In this document: one piece after another, positions 53,106 to 62,090 of the stretch | How positions within the stretch are numbered: position 1 is the first letter of the stretch | How the letters are laid out: each line of letters starts with the position of its first letter | Assembly (NCBI GenBank): GCA_029260555.1 | Contig: JAJDCZ010000049.1 | Coordinates: forward strand, 1-64,000 | Reading direction: 5' to 3' | From: Phycisphaerales bacterium | GTDB taxonomy: Bacteria; Planctomycetota; Phycisphaerae; Phycisphaerales; UBA1924 | DNA length: 64,000 bases | Made by a program: the position numbers and the translations under genes | The notes under the pieces: model-generated | The model's input: only the letters and a program-made list of their open reading frames with translations | Told to the model about the DNA's origin: nothing | The model's database searches: none

Positions 53106-53660
53106 TCAGGTGTAGATCGATCCCGAACCCTCTTCAGTGCAACTCTGAATGCTGGGATATGCCGGCTGATAGGTATTGATGCCCGAAAGCGCAGGCGTAT
53201 ACACATGGAGTGTGATCAGGTCGATCCCCGGCGCTTGCAGATTGGCGATCTGATGAATCGCTCCGTCATCAGCCGTGCAGATATAACCCGGGTCCATCAG
53301 GTTCGTCTCGACAGGCATCACCAGCCCCGAGTCTGTCATGGCAAAGCGAATCTCGGTGCCTTGCCCTTCGATGACACGAAACGCACAGCTGGACCCCTCA
53401 TGATCGTGGATAGGCGTGCAGTGCCCACTGCTCCAGCACAGGCACACCAGCTCAAACCACTCCCCCCGAGCCACCGTGTTGCGCTTGTACGCCTTGGTTC
53501 CGAATCGACATGCACAGCCGAAGTCTTCGCGCGACACATCTACCTGCTTGAGCAGCTCATGAAGTGTCTCAAGGTCCGCCCTCTCACCCAGCGATTCAAG
53601 GTAGTCCACAATTTTTGCGAGTTCGGGACAGCCCGGCAGGTCAAACTCTGCAGTCGTCAT
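53106..53660 (-). CDS. Cysteine dioxygenase
   Basis: 184 residues from ATG 53660. The non-haem iron site is complete: PIHDHEGSSCAF (His-x-His), and AIHQIANLQ for the third His, with Tyr in LHVYTPAL. The Cys five residues after the second His matches the Cys that forms the Cys-Tyr cross-link of the animal enzyme; many bacterial relatives have Gly. It oxidises L-cysteine to cysteine sulfinate. The PLP enzyme gene lies upstream in the same direction (122-bp gap), suggesting co-regulation. Confidence 0.9.
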   Translation of the reverse strand: MTTAEFDLPGCPELAKIVDYLESLGERADLETLHELLKQVDVSREDFGCACRFGTKAYKRNTVARGEWFELVCLCWSSGHCTPIHDHEGSSCAFRVIEGQGTEIRFAMTDSGLVMPVETNLMDPGYICTADDGAIHQIANLQAPGIDLITLHVYTPALSGINTYQPAYPSIQSCTEEGSGSIYT

Positions 53661-53781
53661 GCTGATGCCTCCTGTACTCAGCAACACATCTCAAAACAAA
53701 TCCAACGGGTCATTCTGTATTATAGCGAAACTTGCCACCTTGTGGAGTCTTGTCTGCAGGGTTGAATCGGTACAAAACCGG

Positions 53782-54984
53782 TTATTTGATCAACTCGCCG
53801 AGTGCCCGCGCCAGATATTCATATTGCTCGATGCTGTTGTACAAATGTGCTGAAATCCGCAAAAACCTCGCAGGCGGGCTTTGAATCTGCATCACAGGAA
53901 CTTGCACACCGTATTCACGAACCAGTGCATCCTGCAGAGAATCTTCATACTCAGCGTCATCTTGCCCCGCTCCCGCTTCGCACAGCACAAACGAAGCCAT
54001 ACACGCGATCATGGAATCCGGTGCTGCGGGTTCAGTGTTCAGCGCCTGACACACAACCTCCCGCCCGCGCAAAACAAGTGCATGATTCTGCTCCATGATT
54101 GCAGGAAAGCCTCCAGGCACCAGATCCTCATGAAAAGCAATGGACTCTGCAACCGAAAGCACCGCTGAATAATCATTGGTCCCCACATAATCAAACAGAC
54201 AGCGAAACGCATCGCGATCATTCCGATCGTAATGCGCCCGGCTCGAGAGCGCCAAAGGCTCGATCGTCTTGTCATGCGTGTAAATAAAACCCGCTCCCCG
54301 AGGCGACGAAACCCACTTGTGAAAATTCCCCACATAATACGACGCACCAATCGCTTCAACATCAAGCTGAATCTGCCCCGGCGCATGCGCCCCGTCAATC
54401 AGCGTCAAAACTCCCAGCGACCCACACGATTCAACAATCCGTTCAATCGGCATGATCAATGCAGTGGGGCTGGTAATATGGCTCACAATCACCAGCTTTG
54501 TCGTGGCTGAGACATGCTTCATGACCGCTTCATATGCTTCGTCAGGCCCAGCAATCGGGAACGGCACCGTCGCCAGATGAACCTTGATCCCCCGCGTTTT
54601 TTCAAGCCTGCTTAACTCATTGATCGCGGACATGTACTCATGGCTGTTGACCACGATTTCATCACCAGGCTTGAGATTCAGGCTGTGCAGAATACTTGCA
54701 ACACCGATGGTCGAGTTCGGCACAAACCCCAGCGATGCTGGATCACCCCCGATGAGCTTGACGATTGACTGGCGTGCTTCGTCGAGCAATCGCTCCAGCT
54801 CGATCATGAAAAATCGCACCGGCTCGCGTTCCATCAGATCACGAATGTGTTGCTGTCTTTTCTGGACGCGCTTTGGACATGCGCCATATGACCCATGATT
54901 AACAAAGCACACCTCCGGGTCGAGCGTCCAATGCTCTATAAGAGGTGAGGGGCGGGGGAATCCGTTCCGGTTCGTAATGCTCAC
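53782..54984 (-). CDS. Class V aminotransferase (isopenicillin-N-epimerase-like)
   Basis: 400 residues. CFVNHGSYGACP starts the PLP fold; IDGAHAPGQIQLDV gives the pyridine-contacting Asp, and YYVGNFHKWVSSPRGAGFIY carries the Schiff-base Lys. This matches the isopenicillin N epimerase / C-S lyase branch (such as EgtE-type enzymes), not classic desulfurases: the Cys of NifS is missing. Since cysteine dioxygenase follows in the same direction, it may also work on a sulfur amino acid (inference). Minus strand; upstream region is not shared with a divergent neighbour. Confidence 0.82.
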   Translation of the reverse strand: MSITNRNGFPRPSPLIEHWTLDPEVCFVNHGSYGACPKRVQKRQQHIRDLMEREPVRFFMIELERLLDEARQSIVKLIGGDPASLGFVPNSTIGVASILHSLNLKPGDEIVVNSHEYMSAINELSRLEKTRGIKVHLATVPFPIAGPDEAYEAVMKHVSATTKLVIVSHITSPTALIMPIERIVESCGSLGVLTLIDGAHAPGQIQLDVEAIGASYYVGNFHKWVSSPRGAGFIYTHDKTIEPLALSSRAHYDRNDRDAFRCLFDYVGTNDYSAVLSVAESIAFHEDLVPGGFPAIMEQNHALVLRGREVVCQALNTEPAAPDSMIACMASFVLCEAGAGQDDAEYEDSLQDALVREYGVQVPVMQIQSPPARFLRISAHLYNSIEQYEYLARALGELIK

Positions 54985-55077
54985 AAAGCCAGTGTATCAC
55001 ACAGAACTCAGCATCGATAAAAAATGCCGGTTTTCCAGAGGTTATCCGCGAGTTGTTCGCTTGCCCAGTCAGGCAGC

Positions 55078-55425
55078 TCAGCCACGGACATCCAGGGAGC
55101 GACCCACATTGATCGCCAGTGCTGCAGCGTTTTGATCCGCCGGGTGCGTATAAAATGCCATTGATGCGGGTCTGGCTGTTGCTTGAGAGCCATCAAACCC
55201 CACGCTGCCAGGCACCACCGCTGCGACAAGACGGCTCATCCCCGCACCAGAAGCCCGATTCACCCCGTCAAGATTCGCCTCGATCGGCTCACGCCCTGTT
55301 CCCGTAACGCGCAACTTCCCGCCGCCTTGAATCGCAGGCACCCGCTGAACAGGTTTAACCTGCGATACCCCATATGCCTTGGCAATATGAAACGGAATCG
55401 GTTGGCCAGTGCTTGAAACATCCAT
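55078..55425 (-). CDS. Small conserved-looking hypothetical protein
   Basis: 115 residues, starting MDVSSTGQPIPFHIAKAYGV and ending with a MAFYTHPADQNAAALAINVG segment and GRSLDVRG. This HPADxNAAA...GRxLDVxG ending is a pattern I associate from memory with small planctomycete proteins of unknown role. No signal, no membrane helix; Gly-rich middle. It lies alone with about 90 bp and 130 bp of non-coding sequence on its sides. Confidence 0.58.
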   Translation of the reverse strand: MDVSSTGQPIPFHIAKAYGVSQVKPVQRVPAIQGGGKLRVTGTGREPIEANLDGVNRASGAGMSRLVAAVVPGSVGFDGSQATARPASMAFYTHPADQNAAALAINVGRSLDVRG

Positions 55426-55506
55426 CAGTGCCAGTGTACTCCATCAGCAGACAGGGATTCAAGAGTATCTATCGGAAGCCTGCCCCATCTGCCATGACCA
55501 GCCGAT

Positions 55507-55532
55507 AAAAAACGCTGCCCGTGAGCAGCGTT
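55507..55532 (-). terminator. Terminator of the EF-G-like gene
   Basis: AACGCTGC (55511-55518) and GCAGCGTT (55525-55532) form a perfect 8-bp stem, preceded on the plus strand by AAAA, which is the T run on the minus strand; 28 bp beyond the stop of the EF-G-like gene. Confidence 0.88.
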
Positions 55533-55559
55533 AGTGGTTGTTACTATGAAAAAACTCGG

Positions 55560-57614
55560 TCAGTCATCTGAATCATGAGGCTTGAACTCTGCAATAACCG
55601 AAGCTTGCACCTGAGCCGGGCACGCCTCGTCATGGCTGTAGTCCATCGCAAACGCACCCTGGCCTGCGGTCATGCTCTTGAGCTGGTTTGAATAGTTCTG
55701 CAACTCACCAAGCGGCGCTTGTGCTTTGATCACACACATGTCTGTGCCTTGCATCTCAGTATCCACAATCCGGCCACGCTTGGTGGAAAGATCGCTGGTA
55801 ATGTCGCCCATGTACTGCTGAGGCGCAGTCACCTCAACCAGAACAAATGGCTCAAGCAGCGTGGGTCTGGCTTTTTGCACAGCCTCAATAAATGCTTTCT
55901 TGCCCGCAGTCATGAATGCAATTTCCTTGGAATCCACAGCGTGGTGCTTGCCGTCATACACACGCACACACACACGCGTCATGGGATACCCCGCCACTGC
56001 ACCATCAGACAACACCCCGCGGATACCTTTTTCAATCGCAGGCATGAACTGCCTGGGAATTGAGCCACCGACGGTTTCATTGATGAACTCAAAGTCCACC
56101 TCAGCATCTTCACCCAGAGGCTCAACCTTCAGATAGACCTCACCAAACTGACCCGAACCGCCAGACTGCTTCTTGTGACGATGATGCCCCTCAGCATTGC
56201 CTGCAATGGTCTCTTTATACGCAATCCTGGGTGGTGAAGTGATCACGCCAATACCAAACTGATCCTTGAGCCTTTCCAGGATCACCCGAAGATGCAGCTC
56301 GCCCAAGCCTCGCATCACGGTCTGCTTGGTCGCAGCGATCCGCTCAAGAATAAAGCAGGGGTCCTCATCCATCAGCTTGGCAATCGCACCACTGAACTTG
56401 GCATCATCAGCATGATTGGCAAGCTCCACAGCCTGCCCGTACAGAGGCTTGGGTAATGGCAATGGCTTGAGATGGTAATGCCCAGAAGTTGAACTGTCCT
56501 GAATCACCGCGTCAAAGTGCAGATCTTCAACCTTGGCCACAGCTCCAATATCGCCAGGGCCAATCGAGTTTGCTTCAACCTGTTCCTTACCCGTCAGATG
56601 ATACAGCGCCCCGATACGAACCTTTTTACCGTTGTTCAGCTTGTATTCAGTCTTGGCTTTGATCGTTCCCTGATGCACCCGGAACATGCCCAGCTTGCCC
56701 ACAAATGGATCGCTGGAGATCTTGAACACATGCGCAATCAATGGCGCATCTGGATCAGGCTCAGCGTGAATCTCGTCACTGGTTTCATCATCTTTTTCCA
56801 GAACGAAAGGCCTGGGATTGCCTTCCAGCGGATTGGGTAACTGAGCTGAGATCACATCCAGCAGATCCTTGATCCCTGCACCCGTGCTCGCAGAACAGAA
56901 ACAAATCGGAACCAGATGCCCTTCGCGCAGCGCCTTTTCAAAGGCTCCATGAATCTTCGCAGGCTCTAACGCAGTCGGATCCTCCAGATACGCTTCCATC
57001 AACTCCTCGTCAACTTCAACCACCTGATCAAGAATCTGTGTATGCGCCTCTTCAGGAGATGAAAATGCTGTCTCAGCACCGTGCTCTGCATTGAACACAT
57101 TGACCACCCCCGCGCCATCGCTGGTCGGCAGATTCAAAGGCAGGCACGATGTTCCAAACGAGTTGCGGATCGATTCCACCAACTCCTCAAGGTTGTGCTC
57201 CATATCCACCTTGTTCACAATGATCATGCGAGGCAGGTTTCTTTCCACGGCAACACGCATCAACCTGCGTGTGTTAGTCTGCACGCCTTCCACCGCATCG
57301 ATAACAATTGCAATCGTCTCAGACGATGGAAAAGTTGCGATGGAATGCCCAACAAAATCGCCCATGCCAGGTGTATCAATGAGATTGACATACGCATCGT
57401 CATGCTCAAAGTAAACGAGACTGGCCGAGAGGCTGTGATGGTGAGTTTTTTCCAAGTCCGACCAGTCACTCACGGTGTTACCAACTTCCACCGAGCCCAT
57501 CCGCTTGATGCTGCCCGTCTCAAAGAGCAGCCTCTCGGTCAACATCGTCTTGCCACTGCCGCCGTGCCCTGCCAGGACGAAGTTTCGGATCTTTTCTGGA
57601 TTGCGTGCAGGCAT
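55560..57614 (-). CDS. Elongation factor G-like GTPase (EF-G2 paralogue)
   Basis: 684 residues with the EF-G domain order. G1 loop AGHGGSGKT (15-23) differs from canonical EF-G (AHIDAGKT) and matches the EF-G-2 branch; G3 is DTPGMGDF, G4 NKVDME. Domain IV shows QSGGSGQFGEVYLKVEP and domain V QYMGDITSDLSTKRGRI. It binds GTP and the ribosome; EF-G-2 proteins have uncertain cellular function, often not equivalent to translocase. Terminator 28 bp after the stop. Monocistronic. Confidence 0.92.
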   Translation of the reverse strand: MPARNPEKIRNFVLAGHGGSGKTMLTERLLFETGSIKRMGSVEVGNTVSDWSDLEKTHHHSLSASLVYFEHDDAYVNLIDTPGMGDFVGHSIATFPSSETIAIVIDAVEGVQTNTRRLMRVAVERNLPRMIIVNKVDMEHNLEELVESIRNSFGTSCLPLNLPTSDGAGVVNVFNAEHGAETAFSSPEEAHTQILDQVVEVDEELMEAYLEDPTALEPAKIHGAFEKALREGHLVPICFCSASTGAGIKDLLDVISAQLPNPLEGNPRPFVLEKDDETSDEIHAEPDPDAPLIAHVFKISSDPFVGKLGMFRVHQGTIKAKTEYKLNNGKKVRIGALYHLTGKEQVEANSIGPGDIGAVAKVEDLHFDAVIQDSSTSGHYHLKPLPLPKPLYGQAVELANHADDAKFSGAIAKLMDEDPCFILERIAATKQTVMRGLGELHLRVILERLKDQFGIGVITSPPRIAYKETIAGNAEGHHRHKKQSGGSGQFGEVYLKVEPLGEDAEVDFEFINETVGGSIPRQFMPAIEKGIRGVLSDGAVAGYPMTRVCVRVYDGKHHAVDSKEIAFMTAGKKAFIEAVQKARPTLLEPFVLVEVTAPQQYMGDITSDLSTKRGRIVDTEMQGTDMCVIKAQAPLGELQNYSNQLKSMTAGQGAFAMDYSHDEACPAQVQASVIAEFKPHDSDD

Positions 57615-58091
57615 AAATTCAGCCCTCCATATTTAAAGAAACACATCTTCTCAAACCCGCCTTGAAACCGCCCGATCTCATTTTGTCAAAGAACCGGAGC
57701 GTCTTGAGCGCAGGCATGAACCTGTTCAAACTTGTGCAGGGTAAGCATAGTGTCTATCTCTCAGCGAGCAAATCAAAATCAGATGTATCGCTCTCTTTGA
57801 TCCTCCCAAGACCCGCAGAATCGCATCTGGAAAAATCGAGTATTCAAAGAAATTGCCATGCCACCCTGCTCCGCCTCAAATCACGCAGCTTCCGCCCCCT
57901 AAATACAGAGAAATCGAGGCTGTTTTGGGCTTCATTGGCAGCACCATGAAGAGCACACCCTGACAATTATCAGTGCGTTCCATCCATTAACCTAGTGCTT
58001 CAAACAGGTAATCACTCGCCGGATGACAGCAGTAGTGAGGTGGTGGTAGTGGGGGCGAAGGCAGAGAGGGCTGGCGAGGGGAGGGGTGGGG
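57615..58091. other. Intergenic region without a convincing gene
   Basis: 477 bp between two minus-strand genes. A 95-codon plus-strand frame (57662-57949) has no Shine-Dalgarno at its start, no family motif and an average amino acid mix, so it is not called. The 58020-58085 stretch is purine-rich (GGTGGTGGTAGTGGGGG). Confidence 0.5.
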
Positions 58092-58916
58092 TCAGGCTTT
58101 TGCTGAGTCACCCGAATCCTTAATCAGCCTCAGTTCATCACGCAAAATCGCAGCCAACTCGTAATTCTCCTGCTGGAGCGCATCATCGAGCCTCTTTTTC
58201 AGCTCAGATCGCTGGCTCACAGGCAGCTTGGGCACCAAAGCCTCTCGCATGCCTCGAAGCATCTGCACCTCGGTCGACTGTTCAAACAAATCGCCCTGCC
58301 CAGAATCTGCGTAATAACGCCGAAGAGCCTCTATCCCTTCGTCAATCGCATGAATCGCAGCCTTAGGCTCTTCTTCCTCAAACGCCTTGCCCGCAAGCGC
58401 CCGTGCCCGCACCATCGTGATGTAAGGCCGATACTGCTCCAGTGTCTCACGATCATGCTCCGTCTGTGCATGAGCACGAACGAAATCCAGCAATCGCAAG
58501 TTCCGCGTCGTATCCCGCGTCACCCGGTCATAGTCCTCAATCGCAAGCAACGCAATGTACCGATGGTAAAACTGCACAGCCTCCTCACGCAACGAAGCAC
58601 AATCCTCAGGTGATAACGAAAATGACGCTGTCTGCTCAGCACCAAACTCCTCAGCTTCAATCTCCTCCGATAAATACTCGCTGCTATCAGAAGACAACTG
58701 AACTTCATCATACCTGGCTTCGAAATACTCTAAAAGCGACCCAAACCCCTCAGGCTCAAGACCGTCAGGCCTCCCGTCAAGCTGCATCTGCAGAATCCCC
58801 AGATCCAGACGCACCTGAAGCCGAGGCTCGTTATCAGCACCGTCAATCAGCCTGACACTGAGTTTCCCAGCCTCAAACGGCCAATTATTGAGAATATCGG
58901 ACAAATCAGGGCCCAT
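58092..58916 (-). CDS. UVR-motif protein of unknown role
   Basis: 274 residues from ATG 58916, which has GGAGAG at ideal spacing; upstream starts at 58946 and 58967 lack this. The C-terminus holds a UvrB/UvrC motif (LKKRLDDALQQENYELAAIL, about 245-265), a helical hairpin that mediates protein-protein contacts in UvrB/C and McsA. The N-terminal 200 residues are acidic and helical. Not UvrB itself (no helicase). The gene is divergent from the sigma factor's leader, so it may share its regulatory region. Function unknown. Confidence 0.78.
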   Translation of the reverse strand: MGPDLSDILNNWPFEAGKLSVRLIDGADNEPRLQVRLDLGILQMQLDGRPDGLEPEGFGSLLEYFEARYDEVQLSSDSSEYLSEEIEAEEFGAEQTASFSLSPEDCASLREEAVQFYHRYIALLAIEDYDRVTRDTTRNLRLLDFVRAHAQTEHDRETLEQYRPYITMVRARALAGKAFEEEEPKAAIHAIDEGIEALRRYYADSGQGDLFEQSTEVQMLRGMREALVPKLPVSQRSELKKRLDDALQQENYELAAILRDELRLIKDSGDSAKA

Positions 58917-59006
58917 CAAAGGCTCTCCATTCTCACACCAGCCCATAAAACTGCAATTTTTGCGCAAAACTCACACATTAGGGCAATTGAATCCATCCTG
59001 ACATTG

Positions 59007-59012
59007 TATACT
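59007..59012 (+). promoter_or_regulatory. Promoter -10 box (TATACT) for the structured leader and sigma gene
   Basis: TATACT at 59007-59012 is close to the TATAAT consensus. It lies 6 bp before a long structured region that begins at about 59016, so a start near 59018 is predicted. A -35 box is weak (TTGAAT at 58987, 14 bp spacing). Confidence 0.45.
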
Positions 59013-59015
59013 GCC

Positions 59016-59194
59016 TCCATCGGCTAGATGGTCTCACAAGGCCCTCTCCGTGACAGGCTGTAGGAGGCCAAGAGAAGACAAGACCCGCATGCGCCCTGCA
59101 CACGGCACAGGTCGTACGCGGCGGGTATTTGTCGTGTCGCGGAGCTTGACAGCTGTCAACTCCAAATCTTAAGCGACCGATGGAACCTTCCATC
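59016..59194 (+). ncRNA. Structured leader RNA upstream of the sigma factor gene
   Basis: Four helices can be drawn. P1: TCCATCGG (59016-59023) with CCGATGGA (59177-59184). P2: GGCCCTC (59040-59046) with GAGGCC (59064-59069). P3: GACAAGACCCGC (59077-59088) with GCGGGTATTTGTC (59121-59133), with an inner CCTG/CAGG. P4: GGAG-TTGAC (59141-59150) with GTCAA-CTCC (59155-59163). The 3' arm of P1 also forms a hairpin with GATGGAA-CC-TTCCATC (59179-59194), so P1 and this hairpin exclude each other. This is the layout of a riboswitch or attenuator. No known RNA family recognised; not 6S-like (branched, not a single rod). Sequence evidence only. Confidence 0.55.
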
Positions 59195-59290
59195 AGCAAG
59201 CTGCGAATGGTCCTTGTGATCCAGCGGTTTGGAAGGTCGCTGGGATCCGGTCTGAGGGTGGTTCTCACCCTGGAGGAAGGTGGGTAATTC

Positions 59291-60238
59291 GTGAGTTCGA
59301 TGCGTGCGCATACCGGTGCCTCTCGGAGTCAGGTACAGTCAGAGCTGCAGCTGTACCTGAAAGAAATCCGAAAAACGGCGTTACTAACAGCAGAGGAAGA
59401 GCGAGAACTCGGGTGGGCCATCATCAATGATGGATGCCCCGCGTCACGCGAAAGAATGATCCGTGCCAATCTCAGGCTCGTGGTCGCCATTGCCAAAAAA
59501 TATTCCGGGCGAGGCCTGCACCTCAGCGATCTCATCGAAGAAGGCAACATCGGTCTTCTTCGTGCGGTTGAAGGGTATGACCCCGCCCAGGGTGCTCGCT
59601 TCAGCACCTACGCATCATGGTGGATCAAGCAAGGCATCAAACGCGCTCTCATGAACGCGACCCAGCCCATCCACATCCCTGCGTACATGGTCGAGCTGAT
59701 TGCCAAGTGGAAACAGCACGCCCGCAGGCTGGAATCAGAAACGGGCCATCCACCTACAAACCAGCAACTGGCTGATGTCATGGATCTGCCGGTCAAAAAA
59801 ATCAAGATCATCAAAAGAGCTGTGCGAGCTTTTCAGACGCCCAACCAGGAACCCACTGGTGAAGATGGCATGCTCAGCTTCAGCCAACTCGTCGCAGACG
59901 AAAAAGTCGGCGAGCCTGGCGATGCCATCCTCTACGATGAAGAACTCTCCGTACTCAGAAGACTTCTCGATTCTATTGACGACCGCGAAGCCAACATCTT
60001 GCGCCTCCGTTTTGGTCTTGATGGCTGCGAGCCATTGACTCTCAAGCAGATCGCTGACGAAGTTGGCATCAGCCGCGAACGCGTCCGTCAGATTGTCGAC
60101 GAGTCACTTACCAAGCTCAATCAGCAGATCACCGACGACAAGCCCAGCCAGTTCTATAAAAAAGACCATTTTCAGCAAGTCGATGATGACCTTGGCATTG
60201 ATCCAGATCTGGATTGGGACAACACACTCGCATCCTGA
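59291..60238 (+). CDS. RNA polymerase sigma-70 factor
   Basis: 315 residues from GTG 59291, preceded by GGAGG in a leader with GGGTG-GTTCT-CACCC hairpin (59256-59270). Region 1.2 begins at [14 protein letters not shown], region 2 has [18 protein letters not shown] and [17 protein letters not shown], region 3 [14 protein letters not shown], and region 4 ends in [20 protein letters not shown]. Region 1.1 is absent, as in group 2 sigma factors and many planctomycete primary sigma factors. Whether it is the primary sigma cannot be settled here. The long structured 5' leader suggests post-transcriptional control. Confidence 0.92.
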   Translation: MSSMRAHTGASRSQVQSELQLYLKEIRKTALLTAEEERELGWAIINDGCPASRERMIRANLRLVVAIAKKYSGRGLHLSDLIEEGNIGLLRAVEGYDPAQGARFSTYASWWIKQGIKRALMNATQPIHIPAYMVELIAKWKQHARRLESETGHPPTNQQLADVMDLPVKKIKIIKRAVRAFQTPNQEPTGEDGMLSFSQLVADEKVGEPGDAILYDEELSVLRRLLDSIDDREANILRLRFGLDGCEPLTLKQIADEVGISRERVRQIVDESLTKLNQQITDDKPSQFYKKDHFQQVDDDLGIDPDLDWDNTLAS

Positions 60239-60270
60239 ACCGCTGAAGGTTCATCAAGCATTCATTCACG

Positions 60271-60302
60271 CAACGCTCCTTCTAGCAATAGATGGAGCGT
60301 TG
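60271..60302 (+). terminator. Putative terminator of the sigma factor gene
   Basis: CAACGCTCC (60271-60279) pairs with GGAGCGTTG (60294-60302), nine perfect base pairs, 33 bp after the stop. The T run is weak (TTCATT). C-rich sequence (60310-60338) follows, just before the convergent exbD end. Confidence 0.58.
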
Positions 60303-60338
60303 TTCATTACCCCCCCCGTCCCCCCCCCGTCCCCCACA

Positions 60339-60821
60339 CTACTCACTTCCAATTGCCACTTCACGCACACCTATGCGTTTGCATTCATCCACAAACGCCA
60401 CCACAGCTTCATACGGCACATTGCTGGCAGCATCAATTAACAAAACCGCAGCGGGCGCTTCATGCCCCGCTCCCTCATCTGTTCCCCCTAACCCAAGCTC
60501 AATCAGATGCTCACCAAAGGTGCGCACATTTGCGCTGGTCATCCCCGCACCCGTCGCCAGCACACGCCCGTCTTCACTCACGCCAAGCACCACGCGAAGC
60601 TCAACCGTAGGCAGCGCAAACGGATCATCAACCTCAGCAACTGAAGGCCCGCGCTGGGCTGGCAATAGCGCATCAAGAAACCATTCTGGACCAAGAAACA
60701 CCGTGCTGGCCATGAAAAAAATCAGAATCACCATCACCACATCGACCATCGGCGTCATCATCGGCCCGCGATGCGCCTCATAGACCCCCATCGCTGTCCG
60801 CATCCCGTTGCGCCCGCTCAT
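60339..60821 (-). CDS. ExbD/TolR-family biopolymer transport protein (second)
   Basis: 160 residues. An N-terminal transmembrane helix (MVDVVMVILIFFMASTVFL, about 24-42) with the conserved Asp27 of the ExbD proton pathway, then a periplasmic domain ending SNVPYEAVVAFVDECKRIG. With ExbB it forms an energy-transducing proton-driven complex at the inner membrane, for TonB-type or Tol-type transport. ATGA overlap with the upstream exbD. Two ExbD-type genes in tandem suggest a specialised complex; no tonB is adjacent. Confidence 0.88.
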   Translation of the reverse strand: MSGRNGMRTAMGVYEAHRGPMMTPMVDVVMVILIFFMASTVFLGPEWFLDALLPAQRGPSVAEVDDPFALPTVELRVVLGVSEDGRVLATGAGMTSANVRTFGEHLIELGLGGTDEGAGHEAPAAVLLIDAASNVPYEAVVAFVDECKRIGVREVAIGSE

Positions 60822-61282
60822 GGCATTCCCTCCGTCGCCAGCCGAATGCTCGCAGCACCCGCCTTTTTACATGCCCCAAGCACCGGGCGAACTCGGCCAT
60901 ACGCAAGCGTTCGATCCGCACGAACCTCAACCACCGTCACAGGATCATCCGCAAGACGCACACGAATCATCTCACTCAATACCGCTAAATCCATCGCCAG
61001 CCCATCAACCTCAATCACACTCTTTGCACCCTCACCCTCTACCCGCAACACATTCACTACCAGAACATCGCCCTCGCGCGCTTCATACCCCTGCTCTGAC
61101 CGAGGCAGCTCAAGCTGACTCCGCTGATCCTGTGCCAGCTTCCCCACGATCAGATAAAAAATGATCAGCACCATCACCACATCAATCAAAGGCGTCACAT
61201 TGATCGATTCCCCTCCCTTGCTTCCCCCGCCACCCACTCCCCCAAACCGCATCCGTCCTGTCCAGGTCGGTCTCATCGTCAC
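60818..61282 (-). CDS. ExbD/TolR-family biopolymer transport protein (first)
   Basis: 154 residues. ESINVTPLIDVVMVLIIFYL (about 25-44) contains the helix with the essential Asp. A glycine-rich segment (GGVGGGGSKGG) before it is encoded by G-rich minus-strand sequence (61201-61250). Periplasmic domain follows. It overlaps the exbB stop by 4 bp and the next exbD start by 4 bp (ATGA), so all three are translationally coupled. Partner of ExbB and the other ExbD in a proton-driven motor complex. Confidence 0.9.
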   Translation of the reverse strand: MTMRPTWTGRMRFGGVGGGGSKGGESINVTPLIDVVMVLIIFYLIVGKLAQDQRSQLELPRSEQGYEAREGDVLVVNVLRVEGEGAKSVIEVDGLAMDLAVLSEMIRVRLADDPVTVVEVRADRTLAYGRVRPVLGACKKAGAASIRLATEGMP

Positions 61283-62040
61283 GCTGCCCTGGTGTCATCA
61301 TCAACACCCGCTAAGGATTCAACCTCAAGCCCCTCAACCACAGACGCTCCAATCACCATCGCCCGCGTACAAACCCGGTCCAGCATCGATCGCAACAACC
61401 CATGTGTCAACAGGCAAGGCACCGCAACCACAAGCCCCGCCAAAGTATGAAACAACGCCTTGGATATGCCCAGCGACAAATCCGCAGGCCCCGCCTGACC
61501 ACCCACCGCGCCAAGTGATGAAAACGCCAGAATCATCCCCCACACCGTTCCCGCAAGCCCCACCAGCGGAGCCAGATTCCCAATCAACGAAAGCAACTCC
61601 GTCTTGCGAAAAAGCAGCGCCGATTCTTCGCTAAACACAAGCTCTGCCTGATTGCGTAACCCCTCGCGATCCGCATGCGCTCGACTCATTACTCGCTTGA
61701 GCGATCGACCCAACACCGATTCATCACTTTCAACCAGTGCTGAAAGCTCAGCCCACTTCCCCTCTCGGGCTAAATCTCGCACCCGCTGTTCGATCGCATC
61801 AGGCAACAGCCGCTTGGGACGAAGCTCGATAAGATTCCGCACAATCACCGTCGCAGCAGTAAGTGAAGCAACCAACAGCACCACCGTAAACAAATCAAAG
61901 CTCTGTTGAAACAAAGACCAAAGCCCCCCCTCCCCCGCTCCCCCTCCCCCAACCCCGCTATTCACACCCCCAGCTCCAAACACAGGCTCAGCGATCAAAC
62001 CTACCAACCCCCAGACAACAATCTTCACATGCAGATTCAT
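61279..62040 (-). CDS. MotA/TolQ/ExbB proton channel family protein
   Basis: 253 residues from ATG 62040. A signal-like N-terminal helix precedes a glycine-rich loop (GVGGGGAGEGG) encoded by G runs at 61925-61960. Three transmembrane helices follow: about 48-72, then the pair at 155-180 (LAPLVGLAGTVWGMILAFSS, the conserved ExbB/TolQ motif) and 195-220 (KALFHTLAGLVVAVPCLLTH). It forms the proton-conducting ring around ExbD dimers. Start GTG 62064 is possible. Operon: follows tsaE by 50 bp. Confidence 0.9.
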   Translation of the reverse strand: MNLHVKIVVWGLVGLIAEPVFGAGGVNSGVGGGGAGEGGLWSLFQQSFDLFTVVLLVASLTAATVIVRNLIELRPKRLLPDAIEQRVRDLAREGKWAELSALVESDESVLGRSLKRVMSRAHADREGLRNQAELVFSEESALLFRKTELLSLIGNLAPLVGLAGTVWGMILAFSSLGAVGGQAGPADLSLGISKALFHTLAGLVVAVPCLLTHGLLRSMLDRVCTRAMVIGASVVEGLEVESLAGVDDDTRAA

Positions 62041-62090
62041 GCCCAGATCATAAAGCCCCCGCACTCACAAACGCAAGAGCCCCGATCAAT

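Noticed and set aside
57662-57949. 95-codon plus-strand frame
   Set aside because: Starts just upstream of the divergent EF-G-like gene's leader, lacks a ribosome site and has an unremarkable composition.
59016-59194. 6S RNA
   Set aside because: The helices branch from a junction, whereas 6S is one long hairpin with a central bubble; the family also needs an open-promoter-like bubble that is not seen.
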